Shown here one piece after another: positions 62,388 through 64,000 of a stretch of DNA of 64,000 bases. Below the pieces are notes generated by a model that was given only the letters and a program-made list of their open reading frames with translations, was not told the origin of the DNA and did not search any database. Positions within the stretch are counted from its first letter, which is position 1. Each line of letters starts with the position of its first letter. The stretch comes from Steromphala cineraria. Its lineage: Eukaryota; Mollusca; Gastropoda; Trochida; Trochidae. The translations under genes and the position numbers were made by a program. Location: the NCBI GenBank assembly GCA_916613615.1, contig OU744736.1:9001724-9065723 (forward strand), in the 5' to 3' direction.

Positions 62388-62821
62388 ATGCTAGTTGATG
62401 TACATTTTTGTGTGTCATGTTTGGCTTTTCATGTTTCCCTATAAATATATATTAATATTGCAATAAAACCTTTTTTAATGTAAGGAATCAGGTCTTTCGT
62501 TCTAAAACCCTAAGCAGGGGGTATTGTAAGTAGTCTAAAATAGTATTCTTATAAAGACATATCAAACCCGCAAAATGGATCACTAAAACGTTTTTCAATT
62601 ATTTGTATGTCAACCAATTTAGTTAAAACACCGTAATTAAAAAGTTTTTATTGTAAGAAATCAAGCGTTTATTTCTAAAACCATAATCTGGTGGTATTTT
62701 AATTATTTTTTCTAATCAAAACATGATAAACCCGCGAATGATATCAGTAAAACGTTTTAAAATTAATTGCATATAAACAAATGAGGATGAAACCATTGAA
62801 GGAATCTTCCGCGGGAGTGTA

Positions 62822-62930
62822 AGTCAAATAATAACCCGTTTGCCTCGGGTTATGGAAATAACCTCTGCTCGGGCTACGCCCTCGAGAGGTTATTTTCCAT
62901 AACCTCTCGGTACCGGGTTATTATTTACTA
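62822..62930. mobile_element. Palindromic element with GC-rich loop
   Basis: AAATAATAACCCG at 62,826 pairs with CGGGTTATTATTT to 62,926, and an inner hairpin pairs GGTTATGGAAATAACCTC with GAGGTTATTTTCCATAACC around a GCTCGGGCTACGCCCTCG loop. The style matches the hairpin modules at 4887-5015 and 20,114-20,241 although the sequence differs. Confidence 0.65.
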
Positions 62931-62944
62931 CATAACTTGGACAA

Positions 62945-64000
62945 CCACATTTTAGAGGGCATTTCTTATATTGTTAGAAATTTGACCTTGATATGAAAAT
63001 GTTGAAAAACATCACGTCGACTCTATATGGTCCGTGTGTTGCTATTTATAGACTGAATGTGTATGGTAGCTTGTGAGACTTCTTCGGGGTCATATATTTC
63101 TTAGTGTCATTAAATAATTACATGTAAGTATCTAACCACCATTTAGGCAATGTAAACATGCAGTCAACCAAGGAAACTGTCGGAATATTCACTGGGTTTG
63201 ACAAAGAATAATGTTGAATTTTATCGTTGGCCCTTGGCCCCACTCCTGCCGTTCTCCTTGTGTTAAAATAATTTCTGACAGTGATTTTGTTCGAAATTCC
63301 TCAGTTTCATTATCAGTAGACCTTATTTTCATAATTTCAATCCTTTCTGAGGCATGACAAATCTGTAATTAGCCATAGTCATCAACAAACTACTCTGAGT
63401 CGACAAAGCGGGACTACGTCGAGGATAAAAATGTGTCTCATACTTATCGACTGAGGCTTCGTTAGCTCGTTAGCAAGTCGGCTAGCTCAGCTCAGCGCAG
63501 CGCTAATGAAAACCAACGCGGTAAGGAGCTTAGAGCTCGTCATCGCAAGGGGCTTGATAGGGTTAATTGTCGTCGATTGATTGAATCAGCTCTTAGACAA
63601 TGAGTTGCTTTTATAACTAAACACTTCAGTGTGTAATCTTTTATGAGTACACAGGAGATTATTCAATCAAGATTGAGTCATCTCAATAACTTTGACAGTG
63701 ATCATGAGTTTAATTTCGAAATACTTAAAAGCGTCAAAGGTGTATAATTATGAACCCGTTTTTGAATTTTCGCCAAACTCTTGAGGAATTGGGAGGGGGT
63801 CAGACTCGGCAAAAATGCGTGGTATTCGGGAAACGGTCACGAGAAGAGACGCTTCAAAATCAACATTTATGAACAGTTGCAAAGGTGCATGTGTCAGTGC
63901 AGGTACAGTACATAATTCAAAAAGAATTCGCCGCTTTACGATATTTCCATTGACTATTAGTTATTATAGTGTAGTCTAAATAGTTTTAATTGCTATCGTA
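62945..64000. other. Intergenic sequence, no gene seen
   Basis: Moderately AT-rich with a slightly GC-richer patch at 63,400-63,560. No ORF, RNA gene or repeat was recognised up to the window edge. Confidence 0.45.

Overview
This window looks like nuclear genomic DNA from a mollusc, probably a gastropod. It is AT-rich and gene-poor, with introns, AATAAA signals and many eukaryotic transposon remnants and no prokaryotic layout. The mollusc call rests on a neuropeptide precursor of the lophotrochozoan FxRIamide type (2072-2584), on a repeat tail ending in a CTCA-rich run at about 1300-1340 that is typical of gastropod genomes, and on modular repeats ending in hairpins around GAGCTCATCAGG-like sequence. 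The species cannot be read from the sequence.

Layout. 1-4,200: the neuropeptide gene, with a non-coding first exon, a short intron and one coding exon, near three perfect cAMP-response elements; a hAT-type MITE with an intact 8-bp target duplication lies upstream. 4,640-5,390: a tandemly doubled composite palindromic element. 6,290-49,400: three diverged tandem copies of a unit of roughly 8 kb, plus the start of a fourth, each interrupted by different transposons. Copy 1 carries a doubled repeat module (13,134-15,055). Copy 2 is split by a 13.1-kb nested insertion (23,715-36,856). A rotted LINE (38,655-40,765) sits at the junction of copies 2 and 3. Copy 3 carries a 0.77-kb modular element (46,964-47,735).

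The most unusual object is inside copy 2. It is an 11.8-kb fold-back element (24,449-36,222) with short terminal inverted repeats beginning GGCGAAACC, an exact 8-bp target duplication (ATCAAAGC), and long opposed arms built from two satellites (31-bp and 183-bp monomers) running in opposite directions on the two sides. It has inserted into an older modular element and has itself received a small MITE. No transposase was seen in it.

49,600-57,250: a possible LINE 5' fragment, then a Ngaro-like tyrosine-recombinase retrotransposon on the minus strand. Its recombinase ORF is intact, its reverse transcriptase is frameshifted, and its 3' end has a B1-A2-B2 split direct repeat. It abuts an L1/Tx1-type LINE 3' fragment. 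57,250-64,000: mostly AT-rich sequence without recognisable genes, apart from a GC-rich island with CCAAT and GC boxes and a possible first exon (about 60,090-60,270), a degenerate tRNA-like sequence (62,319-62,387) and one more palindromic element.

The only host gene I can name with confidence is the neuropeptide precursor. Almost everything else is duplicated non-coding sequence and mobile DNA.
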